From NCBI GenBank assembly GCA_964369235.1, contig CAYJEQ010000036.1, positions 1-25,322 on the forward strand: 25,322 bases of DNA, read 5' to 3'. Position 1 is the stretch's first letter, and the number at the start of each line of letters is the position of its first letter. The stretch is from CAYJEQ01 sp964369235 (lineage in GTDB: Bacteria > Bacillota > Clostridia > Oscillospirales > Ruminococcaceae). The notes under the pieces were generated by a model. The model made no database searches. It was not told where the DNA came from and was given only the letters and a program-made list of their open reading frames with translations. Position numbers and translations under genes: made by a program. Below are positions 14,567 through 21,733 of the stretch, piece after piece.

Positions 14567-14618
14567 TAGTTTGCAGCTGCTAGGTATTTATATACACCTA
14601 ACTGGTCTGGACAAACTA
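14567..14618 (-). promoter_or_regulatory. Candidate promoter of the DUF4358 gene within an inverted repeat
   Basis: Minus-strand TTGTCC (14609-14614), a 16-bp spacer and TATAAA (14587-14592). The promoter lies inside a long imperfect palindrome: outer arms TAGTTTG / CAAACTA (14567-14573, 14612-14618) and an inner pair TAGGT / ACCTA (14581-14600). Both could act as operator. Between 14619 and 14769 the sequence is AT-rich and I see nothing else. Confidence 0.4.
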
Positions 14619-14769
14619 TAAGTGTGCTATTATTTTATTTTTACTGCATCAAAATTTATTTTTTACAATTTTAATAAAATTATTCTTAATACTGGAATAT
14701 TTTGCATAATTATATACAGGGGATTATTTTGAAAAAAATCTCCAAAAAAATACGCCAATCCTTTAGGGG

Positions 14770-14807
14770 AAAATATAGGGTATTCCCCCTAGGTAGAGGG
14801 AATACCC
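14770..14807 (-). terminator. Terminator after ispH-S1
   Basis: A perfect 10-bp stem (GGGTATTCCC 14778-14787, GGGAATACCC 14798-14807) with a 10-nt loop. On the minus strand the following tract is TATATTTTCC, a modest T run. It ends the FAD oxidoreductase-cmk-plsC-ispH unit. Confidence 0.65.
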
Positions 14808-14835
14808 ATAAAATCAAATATTAAGTTCTTACTAA

Positions 14836-16782
14836 TTACTCAGCAGAATCTTCTTCGATTGTTTCAGCTTCTACTGGCTCTAGTAGAGCTTTGATAGAAA
14901 GGCTGATTCTCTTAGCATCGTAATCGATCTCAGTAATCTTAACTTCTACTTCCTGACCTACAGCTAGTACATCAGCAGGCTTGTTAATTCTGTCTAGAGA
15001 AATCTGGCTAATGTGGATTAGACCATCAACACCAGGAATTAGCTGAGCGAAAGCACCGAAAGCAGTCATAGAAACGATCTTAACTGTAGCTGTATCTTCT
15101 ACTGCATACTTAGTCTTAAGAACTTCCCATGGGTTGTCTTCGTTCTTCTTGTAGCCTAGAGAAATCTTTCTCTTTTCAGCATCGATATCCTTAACATATA
15201 CTTCTAGCATATCGCCAACCTTAACCACCTGAGATGGGTGCTTAATCTTGGACCAGGATAGCTCAGAAATATGAACCATACCGTCTACGCCACCTAGATC
15301 GATGAAAGCACCGAAATCTGTAATGGACTTAACAACGCCGTTGTAGATCTTACCAATCTCAACATCGCCCCAGAACTGATCTTCAACAATCTTTCTCTGG
15401 TCTTTTAGAACAGCCTTAGCAGAACCTACAGCTCTTCTTCTGTTCTTATTAACTTCTAGGATTTTAAATTCAATCTTCTGCTTTAGGAATGGAGTTAGAT
15501 CTTCTACTCTGTTTAGAGAGATCTGGGAAATAGGAATAAATACCTTAACGCCGTTAGTTGTAGCTAGTACACCACCCTTAACTGCATCTGTAATAGTACC
15601 TACAAAGATTTCGCCAGTTTCAACTGCATTCATTACTTTTTCAAAGCCAGCGATAGCGTCTAGGCGCTTCTTAGAAAGCATTACTGTACCTTCTACATCG
15701 TTAACTCTTACTACAAGTAGCTCGATCTCGTCGCCCTTTTGAACAAGATCAGTTGTCTTTACATTAGGATCATCAGTTAGTTCATGTAATGGAACATAGC
15801 CAGCATGCTTTGTGCCGATGTCTACTGCGATCTCGTTTGGCGCAATGCCAACAACAACTGCTGTTACCTTCTCCCCATTATATGTACTTTTAAAGGATTG
15901 CTCTAGCATCTCCTCAAAGGATAGTTCTTCGTTGATTTCAAAATTGCTCATGGTCTCATGTACCTCCTTAATTATCCACGCCGGAGTCGAAGCGCCGGCT
16001 GTTACGCCTATAGTCTTACACCCAACAAAATCCTCTCTACAAAGTTCCTCTGCTGACTCTATTAAAAGTGTCTTGCAGTTCTCTTTACAGATTGCACCTA
16101 GTTTTTTTGTGTTTGAACTATGACGCCCCCCAATAATAACCATTAGGTCTACTTGGTGGGATAAAGCTCTTGCCTCATTTTGTCTCTCGACTGTAGCTCT
16201 ACATATTGTATCAAATATTTCTGCATTTGTATAGACTTTTTTTATTATTTCTTTACATTTTTCCCAATCTTCTAAAATAAAAGTAGTTTGTGCCACTAAA
16301 ACAGGTACTTTTTTAGTTAGAATAGGGAAAAATTTAACCACATTGGCAAGCTCACTGGAATTTTTAAAGGTGTAATACTCCCCTTCCCAGTGTCCAAGTA
16401 TGCCTATAACCTCGGGATGGGTGGGATCTCCTGCCAGTAAAAGCACCCTGTCTTCTCCTACATTGTCTGCTACAATTTTGTGTATTTTTTTGACATAGGG
16501 ACAGGTGGCGTCAATATATTTTACCTCATTTTCCGTAAAATATTCAAATACACTTCTACTAACTCCATGGGATCTAACCACAACTGTGGAATTTTGTTCT
16601 ATTTCTTCCAGTGTGTCTATAGGCACTACCCCTTGGGATTTTAGTCTATCTACCACATGGCTGTTGTGAATTATCTCACCTAGGGTAACTACATTCTCGC
16701 AGTTTACTGCTGTTTCTTCGGTAATTTTTACTGCTCTATCTACCCCAAAGCAAAAACCTGCTGTTTTACATAATGTTATCAC
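14836..16782 (-). CDS. ispH: IspH (HMBPP reductase) fused to four S1 RNA-binding domains
   Basis: A 648-residue fusion typical of Clostridia. Residues 1-280 are IspH, the last enzyme of the MEP isoprenoid pathway, which reduces HMBPP to IPP and DMAPP with a [4Fe-4S] cluster. The cluster cysteines C11 (GFCFGV), C94 (ATCPYV) and C194 (ICRATVERQ) are present, as are H72, H122, E124 and the AQTTF threonines. Residues 303-632 hold four S1 domains (about 303-374, 390-455, 477-545, 562-632), related to ribosomal protein S1; the last two are the most canonical (DFGAFIDLGG, VHISELS). An acidic tail follows. The start is GTG, overlapping the plsC stop by four bases (GTGA), with GAGGGGA upstream, so translation is coupled. 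Why the two functions are joined is not known. Confidence 0.96.
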   Translation of the reverse strand: MITLCKTAGFCFGVDRAVKITEETAVNCENVVTLGEIIHNSHVVDRLKSQGVVPIDTLEEIEQNSTVVVRSHGVSRSVFEYFTENEVKYIDATCPYVKKIHKIVADNVGEDRVLLLAGDPTHPEVIGILGHWEGEYYTFKNSSELANVVKFFPILTKKVPVLVAQTTFILEDWEKCKEIIKKVYTNAEIFDTICRATVERQNEARALSHQVDLMVIIGGRHSSNTKKLGAICKENCKTLLIESAEELCREDFVGCKTIGVTAGASTPAWIIKEVHETMSNFEINEELSFEEMLEQSFKSTYNGEKVTAVVVGIAPNEIAVDIGTKHAGYVPLHELTDDPNVKTTDLVQKGDEIELLVVRVNDVEGTVMLSKKRLDAIAGFEKVMNAVETGEIFVGTITDAVKGGVLATTNGVKVFIPISQISLNRVEDLTPFLKQKIEFKILEVNKNRRRAVGSAKAVLKDQRKIVEDQFWGDVEIGKIYNGVVKSITDFGAFIDLGGVDGMVHISELSWSKIKHPSQVVKVGDMLEVYVKDIDAEKRKISLGYKKNEDNPWEVLKTKYAVEDTATVKIVSMTAFGAFAQLIPGVDGLIHISQISLDRINKPADVLAVGQEVEVKITEIDYDAKRISLSIKALLEPVEAETIEEDSAE

Positions 16783-17384
16783 TTAACATCTTCCCCTCTG
16801 CCAATTAACTCTAGGACTTTGGAAAAACTGTGCTTAGTGGCAAATTTCACCTGTCTAGGTGCAAACTCCTCACCAAATCCCAGCTCCTCTACAGGTATAA
16901 AATCACCGTAGTTAATAGTTACTTTTGAGCGAAATTTCAGCCCCTTGCTATAGGTTATACCACAGGGCATAATCCCTGAATTAGTCATACCTGCAATCAT
17001 TGCCACACCGGATTTTGGACGCAGTGGCACACCGTCTTTTGACCTTGTACCCTCTGGGAACATACCTAGTATTTCCCCATTATTAATAATATCCTTAGAC
17101 TTATCCAGCGCAGCAGAATCACCACTGCCACGATCTACTGGGAATCCTCCAATACCGTAAAATATCCACTTTAACACCGGCACTTCAAAAAGTTCCTTCT
17201 TACCCATAAATCTAATCTGTTTTTTTACCCCAAAGGACATTAAAACAGGATCTAAATTGCTTTGATGGTTGCAGATAATAATATATCCACCACCCTGTGG
17301 AACCTTTTCCTTGCCATTTATCTCAATGGATAACCACAGTCTAAATAGCACTTTACATATATCTCTTAGTATATAATACAGCAT
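16779..17384 (-). CDS. plsC: 1-acyl-sn-glycerol-3-phosphate acyltransferase
   Basis: A 201-residue membrane-associated acyltransferase that adds the second fatty acid to lysophosphatidic acid, giving phosphatidic acid. The catalytic HX4D motif is NHQSNLDP (H40, D45), and the glycerol-3-phosphate-binding motif is FPEGTRS. A hydrophobic N-terminal stretch should dip into the membrane. An upstream ATG (17396) touches the ribosome binding site; the ATG at 17384 has GAAAGGC 12 bases before it and is preferred. It lies 33 bases after cmk, and its TGA stop overlaps the ispH start codon. The order cmk-plsC-ispH is a common Clostridia housekeeping unit. Confidence 0.93.
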   Translation of the reverse strand: MLYYILRDICKVLFRLWLSIEINGKEKVPQGGGYIIICNHQSNLDPVLMSFGVKKQIRFMGKKELFEVPVLKWIFYGIGGFPVDRGSGDSAALDKSKDIINNGEILGMFPEGTRSKDGVPLRPKSGVAMIAGMTNSGIMPCGITYSKGLKFRSKVTINYGDFIPVEELGFGEEFAPRQVKFATKHSFSKVLELIGRGEDVK

Positions 17385-17417
17385 AATAAATACCATGCCT
17401 TTCTTAATTTGAAAAAC

Positions 17418-18089
17418 TTATTCTGAAACTATTCTCGCCCTAATGATCCTGATCATTTCCTCTATTACCTCTGTTCTAGTTAGCAGTGAGCTGTCAAGTT
17501 CTACAGCATCACTGGCTTTTTTAAGGGGGGCAATAGGTCGGTTTATGTCATTATAATCTCTTTCTATTATATCCCTAAGTATCTCATCATAATCTACTTC
17601 TTTACCCATAGCTACAAATTCATTATACCTTCTAGTAGCTCTTACCTCTGGTGAGGCTGTTAGGAATATCTTAACCTGTGCCTTAGGTAGTACCACTGTT
17701 CCTATATCTCTACCGTCCATTACAATGTTATTTTCCTCTGCCAACTGCTTTTGTAAACCAAAAAGAAAATCCCTTACCACAGGCAGTGCAGATACATAAG
17801 AAGTAATTAATGACATATGTGGAGCTCTAATATCTGAGGATACATCTTCACCATTAAGTATTATTCGCTGTTCTCCATCTACATAGGTAAGTTTTAGATT
17901 AATATTACAAAGAACCTGTGATACTTCTTTTTCTGATTTAGGATCTATTTTATTATTATGAACATATAGTGCCACTGCTCGATACATTGCCCCAGTGTCC
18001 ACATATATATACCCTAAATCCTTGGCTAAAGTCCTTGCCACTGTGCTTTTACCTGCACCTGATGGCCCGTCTATGGCTATTGCTATCAT
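17418..18089 (-). CDS. cmk: Cytidylate kinase
   Basis: A 223-residue cytoplasmic kinase that phosphorylates CMP and dCMP with ATP. The P-loop is GPSGAGKST (8-16). The CMP-binding region includes DTGAMYRAVAL and the family motif MDGRDIGTVVLPKA, and the lid has RRYNEF. The length is normal for bacterial Cmk. It starts 19 bases after the FAD oxidoreductase gene. The ribosome binding site is weak (AAGGA about 20 bases upstream, CGGA nearer), so translation may rely on coupling with the upstream gene. It stands ahead of plsC and ispH-S1 in the same unit. Confidence 0.96.
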   Translation of the reverse strand: MIAIAIDGPSGAGKSTVARTLAKDLGYIYVDTGAMYRAVALYVHNNKIDPKSEKEVSQVLCNINLKLTYVDGEQRIILNGEDVSSDIRAPHMSLITSYVSALPVVRDFLFGLQKQLAEENNIVMDGRDIGTVVLPKAQVKIFLTASPEVRATRRYNEFVAMGKEVDYDEILRDIIERDYNDINRPIAPLKKASDAVELDSSLLTRTEVIEEMIRIIRARIVSE

Positions 18090-18108
18090 AAATTTAATTT
18101 CCGTTTCC

Positions 18109-19341
18109 TTATATATTTTTTGCTGCTAGGTGTCCTGTGCTAAATGCAACCTGTAGATTATAACCACCTGTATAGGCGTCTACATCAATTACCTCTCCAG
18201 CAAAGTAAAGATTTGGCGTTAATTTTGACTCCATTGTTGTAGGGTTAATCTCCTTGGTAGATACCCCACCACTGGTAATTACAGCCTCGTCTACCGGTCT
18301 AAATGCCTTTGGCTTAACTGTGTAACCTTTAATAAGTTTTGCAAGACCTAGTCTTTGTTCCTTGGTAATCTGATTTACCTTTAGGTTAAATGGTATTCCA
18401 CTTTCTACAGCGATAATCGGTATCATCTTTCTAGGAAGTAGTTCCCCTAGACTATTTATAAAATCTTTGTTTATCATACCATCAAAGTCTTTTAACAGTC
18501 TTTTATCAAGTTGCTCCAGTGTTAGTGCTGGTTTTAAATCTATTACTAGGCTGTAATCCTCGATACTACCCTTAATATGGGCAGAGGCAGACAGCACCAA
18601 TGGCCCAGATACTCCAAAATGAGTAAAAAGCATCTCACCCATATTTGAATAAACTGGTTTCTTAGTATCTTTTTTCATTAGGGATAATGTAACATTTTTT
18701 AGAGAAAGCCCCATCATGTCCCTACACTGATTACCATGACAGATAATAGGAACTAGTGATGCCCTTGTAGGTATAATGGTATGTCCAGCCTGTTTAGCCA
18801 GTATGTACCCATCTCCTGTAGAGCCTGTATTAGGGTAGCTAAGTCCCCCTGTAGCTATAATAATTTTCTTTGCGTGGATTTTTTCGCCATTTTCGCATAC
18901 TAGGCCAGCTACAATACCATCTTCCCAAAATAAAGCTGTTATTCTAGCTGTTAATCTATCTATATTCTTTTTATTTGTAAAGCTATGTAGTGCATCTACT
19001 ATATCCATTGCCTTATCAGACTCTGGAAAAACTCTGTTGCCACGCTCGGTTTTTACAGGTACACCTAAACTTTCAAATAGCCACATGGTATCCTGACAGT
19101 TAAAGCTATTTATTGCACTGTACATAAATCTACCATTGGTTTTACAAGCCTTGATAAATTCATCTGGGGTACAGTTATTGGTTACATTACATCTGCCTTT
19201 ACCTGTTACCAGAATTTTTCTGCCTATTTTACTATTGCGTTCTATTAAGGCTACCTTGTGGCCATCTTCTGCTGCAAAGCCTGCTGCTATAAGTCCTGCT
19301 GCCCCTGCACCTACTATGGCTACATCGTATATTTCTCTCAT
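18109..19341 (-). CDS. HI0933/YhiN-family FAD-dependent oxidoreductase
   Basis: A 410-residue flavoprotein. The N-terminus has a dinucleotide-binding fold (VGAGAAGLIAAGFAAEDG, then acidic IERN), followed by KILVTGKGRCNVTN, which marks the HI0933 (BaiN/RdsA, YhiN-like) family. Near the C-terminus, VTSGGVSTKEINP and YFAGEVIDVDAYTGGYNLQ are the second family signature. Members are flavin oxidoreductases of mostly unknown substrate; one (BaiN) has been proposed to act on bile acid intermediates, which should not be transferred here. AGAAGG precedes the ATG by 9 bases. It heads the unit with cmk, plsC and ispH, a frequent arrangement in Clostridia. Its leader carries structured repeat copy B between direct repeats that include the ribosome binding site. 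Confidence 0.92.
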   Translation of the reverse strand: MREIYDVAIVGAGAAGLIAAGFAAEDGHKVALIERNSKIGRKILVTGKGRCNVTNNCTPDEFIKACKTNGRFMYSAINSFNCQDTMWLFESLGVPVKTERGNRVFPESDKAMDIVDALHSFTNKKNIDRLTARITALFWEDGIVAGLVCENGEKIHAKKIIIATGGLSYPNTGSTGDGYILAKQAGHTIIPTRASLVPIICHGNQCRDMMGLSLKNVTLSLMKKDTKKPVYSNMGEMLFTHFGVSGPLVLSASAHIKGSIEDYSLVIDLKPALTLEQLDKRLLKDFDGMINKDFINSLGELLPRKMIPIIAVESGIPFNLKVNQITKEQRLGLAKLIKGYTVKPKAFRPVDEAVITSGGVSTKEINPTTMESKLTPNLYFAGEVIDVDAYTGGYNLQVAFSTGHLAAKNI

Positions 19342-19346
19342 TTATA

Positions 19347-19360
19347 TGACCTTCTCTTTC
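19347..19360. repeat. 14-bp direct repeat, left copy (flanks element B)
   Basis: TGACCTTCTCTTTC, identical to 19482-19495. On the minus strand it contains the ribosome binding site (GAGAAGG) of the FAD oxidoreductase gene. The two copies bracket a 121-bp structured element, as a target-site duplication would. Confidence 0.75.
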
Positions 19361-19481
19361 GCTTGGTTTGCAATGTTTTAGGCGATTTTGCATTGCCAGT
19401 AAACTGGCATTAGCAAAATTTCACTCCCTCCCAGTGAAAAGCCTCAAAACTTGCAGTTTGAAAATTTTATTTTCAAACTTT
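19361..19481 (-). repeat. Structured intergenic repeat, copy B (three-way junction plus hairpin)
   Basis: The outer stem is 19369-19383 with 19441-19455 (TGCAA, GTTTT and AGGC segments pair with their complements, with one-base bulges at 19374 and 19445). It encloses hairpin 1 (ATTTTGC / GCAAAAT plus TGCCAG / CTGGCA, 19385-19419) and hairpin 2 (TTTCACT / AGTGAAA, 19419-19439, sharing base 19419). Outside is hairpin 3 (AGTTTGAAAAT / ATTTTCAAACT, 19455-19479). The shape and order match copy A at 14430-14530. Hairpin 2 differs by a G-C to A-T pair exchange, and hairpin 1 differs throughout yet still pairs. Confidence 0.8.
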
Positions 19482-19495
19482 TGACCTTCTCTTTC
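19482..19495. repeat. 14-bp direct repeat, right copy (flanks element B)
   Basis: Identical to 19347-19360; the match stops after exactly 14 bases on both sides. On the minus strand it is a second, stranded ribosome-binding-site-like sequence lying ahead of the element. Confidence 0.75.
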
Positions 19496-19508
19496 TCTGA
19501 GCTGGGGT

Positions 19509-19537
19509 ATTTTATGGTTTAATCCTAGTGCTGTGAA
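19509..19537 (-). promoter_or_regulatory. Candidate promoter of the FAD oxidoreductase-cmk-plsC-ispH unit
   Basis: Minus-strand TTCACA (19532-19537), a 17-bp spacer and TAAAAT (19509-19514). Transcripts would start near 19502, so element B lies wholly within the leader. Confidence 0.4.
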
Positions 19538-19575
19538 AGATTTCCTTCACTGTGCCTAGTAAAAAGAAAGAAGTT

Positions 19576-20439
19576 TTATTTTACTTCGTCCTTATCATAA
19601 ACCTCATAATCATCCCATATTCTCTCTAGCTCACCATAGGTTTCGCTAACATCTTCTAATTTTTTCAGGCCTATAGCCACTACTAATGCGTTAATAATGC
19701 TCAGAGGTGCTACTAATGAATCTACAAAGGAGGTCATATCACTTCTTGCAATTAATGTATAGTCTGCTTTTTCTGCTATTGGGGAATCCTTGCTATCGGT
19801 TATAGCAACAATCTTAGCCCCTCTATTTTTAACAAATTCTATTGCTTTAATAGTTCTCTTAGAGTATCTTGGGAAGGATATGCCTATAAATACATCTCCC
19901 TCACCTGCTCTAAACATATCCTCTAGCATATCGCTAGAGCTTTTAGAGGTAACTAGCTTAACATGGGGGAAAATATGGTTAAAGTAAAAATATAGAAACT
20001 GTGCTATTGATGAAGCAGATCTAATACCTAGTACATATATGGTTTTTGCTGCAATAATTGCATCAACAGCCCCGTCAAAATCTTCCCTAGAAACTGTACC
20101 CTGTGTTCTTCTTATTCTATCAATATCGGCATTAAGGACCTGTGTTAGAACATCGTCACTCATATGGGCATTGGTAACTTCCAACCTTTGGGTGGTGGTT
20201 AGCCTATTTCTAATTAGTTCCTGTAAAGAACGCTGTAGCTGTGGGTAGCCTTCATAACCTAGCTCCGTAGCAAATCTTACCACTGTAGACTCACTAATTC
20301 CCACAGTAGTACCTAGCTTTGAGGCTGTCATAAATGCTGCTTTATCATAATGATCTAGTATGTATCTACCTATAAGTTTCTGTCCTTTAGAAAATTCTGA
20401 CATCCCTTCGGATATTAATACTAATAAATCTTTTTCCAT
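19576..20439 (-). CDS. RpiR/MurR-family transcriptional regulator
   Basis: A 287-residue regulator. Residues 1-77 form the HTH_6 DNA-binding domain, with the recognition region TASKLGTTVGISESTVVRFATELGYEGYPQL split around 38-69. Residues about 130-262 form a SIS sugar-phosphate-binding domain (VLGIRSASS, GISFPRYSKRTI, ITDSKDSPIA). RpiR proteins usually sense phosphosugars and control nearby sugar or amino-sugar genes, but no such genes flank it here, so its target is unknown. GAAAGGA lies 12 bases before the ATG. It has its own promoter and a leader of about 210 nt with a long stem-loop. No clear terminator follows it. Confidence 0.93.
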   Translation of the reverse strand: MEKDLLVLISEGMSEFSKGQKLIGRYILDHYDKAAFMTASKLGTTVGISESTVVRFATELGYEGYPQLQRSLQELIRNRLTTTQRLEVTNAHMSDDVLTQVLNADIDRIRRTQGTVSREDFDGAVDAIIAAKTIYVLGIRSASSIAQFLYFYFNHIFPHVKLVTSKSSSDMLEDMFRAGEGDVFIGISFPRYSKRTIKAIEFVKNRGAKIVAITDSKDSPIAEKADYTLIARSDMTSFVDSLVAPLSIINALVVAIGLKKLEDVSETYGELERIWDDYEVYDKDEVK

Positions 20440-20477
20440 AATTTATAACTATCCTTTCAATTATGCCTTAGTATTTT

Positions 20478-20526
20478 GGTAGGTTTTCACTGATAATTCC
20501 CACTAGGGTAAATCACAAACACTACC
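20478..20526 (-). other. Stem-loop in the rpiR-type gene leader
   Basis: GGTAG (20478-20482) pairs with CTACC (20522-20526), with further pairing inward (TTT/AAA, TGAT/ATCA, CCC/GGG, tetraloop) interrupted by small internal loops. It lies in the long 5' leader of the RpiR-type gene and is not followed by a T run. It may be a regulatory structure; the pairing was found by eye only. Confidence 0.35.
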
Positions 20527-20657
20527 TTTATTATTGTCATATTGGCAGAAAAAAAGAGCCTTTCCAGTAAATCTCCTTAGTTTAGCTGTGAATTAACATA
20601 TAATACAGCTTGCAAATTTGAGATTTATATTACAGACCCCTTCTATATTATAGATAT

Positions 20658-20685
20658 ATTATAACGATTTTTCTTAAAAAAGCAA
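20658..20685 (-). promoter_or_regulatory. Candidate promoter of the RpiR-type gene
   Basis: Minus-strand TTGCTT (20680-20685), a 16-bp spacer and TATAAT (20658-20663). The -35 lies within the T tract of the preceding gene's terminator. Confidence 0.55.
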
Positions 20686-20724
20686 TAAGAAATAGGAAAA
20701 AATGAATTGTTTTTTCCTATTTCT
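20675..20724 (-). terminator. Intrinsic terminator of the metallophosphoesterase gene
   Basis: A perfect 15-bp stem, AGAAATAGGAAAAAA (20688-20702) with its complement at 20710-20724 and a 7-nt loop, followed on the minus strand by GCTTTTTTAAG. Confidence 0.85.
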
Positions 20725-20759
20725 TGCATAATTGTGATTATTCTTTAATAAGTCTTGGT

Positions 20760-20819
20760 GTTTTGGGTGATTTTGCTTAGAGAAATACAAAATTTGCCCT
20801 TTGAAAATTCATTTTCAAA
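20760..20819 (-). repeat. Structured intergenic repeat, copy C (shortened)
   Basis: It aligns with the ends of copy B: GTTTTGGGTGATTTTGC at the left matches GTTTTAGGCGATTTTGC. At the right, 20788-20808 matches the 21 bases of copy B at 19445-19465 with few changes. The middle, with hairpin 2 and most of hairpin 1, is missing. Hairpin 3 is kept (TTTGAAAAT / ATTTTCAAA, 20800-20819). It lies 10 bases past the metallophosphoesterase stop codon and before that gene's terminator. Confidence 0.7.
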
Positions 20820-20829
20820 CTTTAAACTA

Positions 20830-21648
20830 TTACAGTGCTGTTCCCTTTATTTTATATACCATAATTGATGGTGGAGCCATAAATCTCATTGGTATCCTAG
20901 TAGTTCCAATACCAGCGCCTACATAGACAATTTTATCTCCCTGTTGGTACTGTCCTTTACTAAATTCATAGCAAAGTGGTGGCATAGCTAAATCGATAAA
21001 ATAAGGTAGTCTAATCTGTCCCCAATGACTATGTCCTGAGAACACCATATCCCCACCTAAATCAAATATCTCTCTTGCTACATCTGGCTCGTGACATAGG
21101 GTAATATTTAACTGGCTGTGGTTAACACTAGTAAATGTTTCCTGTGGGCTACCATATCCTACACTCATATCGTCCACACCAAAAACAGCAATGTTTTCGC
21201 AGATATTAATCTTTTGGTTTTTTAGTATAGTAAATCCACCCTTGTCCATAATGGACTGATACTGATCTAATGTGCCATGTTCATATTCATGATTACCAAT
21301 TACAGCATATTTTCCCAGTGGTGCTTTAATCCTTGATAGCAAAAATCCTGCCATACCTTCGCCTTTAAACCTACCTGTTGCTGTATCTATCATATCCCCA
21401 GTAAACAGAACAATGTCCGGACGCTGGGCTTCTATTTTAGCCACGGTTTGTTCTAGTAGTTTATAGCTATTTCTCCCTGCAAGATGTACATCTGTAAAAT
21501 GAACAAGTTTAATCTCTCGGTTTTTTGATAGTTTGTGGGTGTAGTAGTTTCCTCTTAACACCTTAACAATCTGTGCTTCTATATAACCATATCCTACACA
21601 AGCAGCTGATACAGCTGTCAGCGCCCCTATGGCTTTAATAATTTTCAT
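20830..21648 (-). CDS. Membrane-anchored metallophosphoesterase (YkuE/YaeI-like)
   Basis: A 272-residue calcineurin-type phosphoesterase. An N-terminal hydrophobic segment (about 5-22) acts as anchor or signal. All metal-binding motifs are present: FTDVH (D53, H55), GDMID (D85), GNHEYEHG (N119, H120), CHEP (H186) and GHSHWGQ (H206, H208). YkuE of Bacillus is placed at the cell wall and related YaeI acts as a phosphodiesterase; the true substrate here is unknown. The ribosome binding site is inside a small perfect hairpin directly before the ATG. It follows the TauE/SafE gene by 85 bases, with no terminator between, and has a strong terminator of its own at 20675-20724. Confidence 0.92.
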   Translation of the reverse strand: MKIIKAIGALTAVSAACVGYGYIEAQIVKVLRGNYYTHKLSKNREIKLVHFTDVHLAGRNSYKLLEQTVAKIEAQRPDIVLFTGDMIDTATGRFKGEGMAGFLLSRIKAPLGKYAVIGNHEYEHGTLDQYQSIMDKGGFTILKNQKINICENIAVFGVDDMSVGYGSPQETFTSVNHSQLNITLCHEPDVAREIFDLGGDMVFSGHSHWGQIRLPYFIDLAMPPLCYEFSKGQYQQGDKIVYVGAGIGTTRIPMRFMAPPSIMVYKIKGTAL

Positions 21649-21661
21649 GGAGATATTCTCC
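21649..21661 (-). promoter_or_regulatory. Hairpin covering the ribosome binding site of the metallophosphoesterase gene
   Basis: On the minus strand GGAGA-ATA-TCTCC, a perfect 5-bp stem with a 3-nt loop, lies immediately before the ATG and contains the GGAG of the AAAGGAG site. Folding would hide the site from ribosomes. A stem this short can arise by chance. Confidence 0.4.
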
Positions 21662-21733
21662 TTTCATAGGTTTTTAATAGTATTTCACCTGTAGAGTAAA
21701 ATAATAAAAAATCTAAAGTTACTAACTAGCCAC

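Noticed and set aside
19525..19560. Palindrome-like sequence after the RpiR-type gene (CTAGTG...CACTGTGCCTAG) as its terminator
   Set aside because: Only a short GTGAA/TTCAC stem pairs well, the outer parts mismatch, and no T tract follows on the minus strand.
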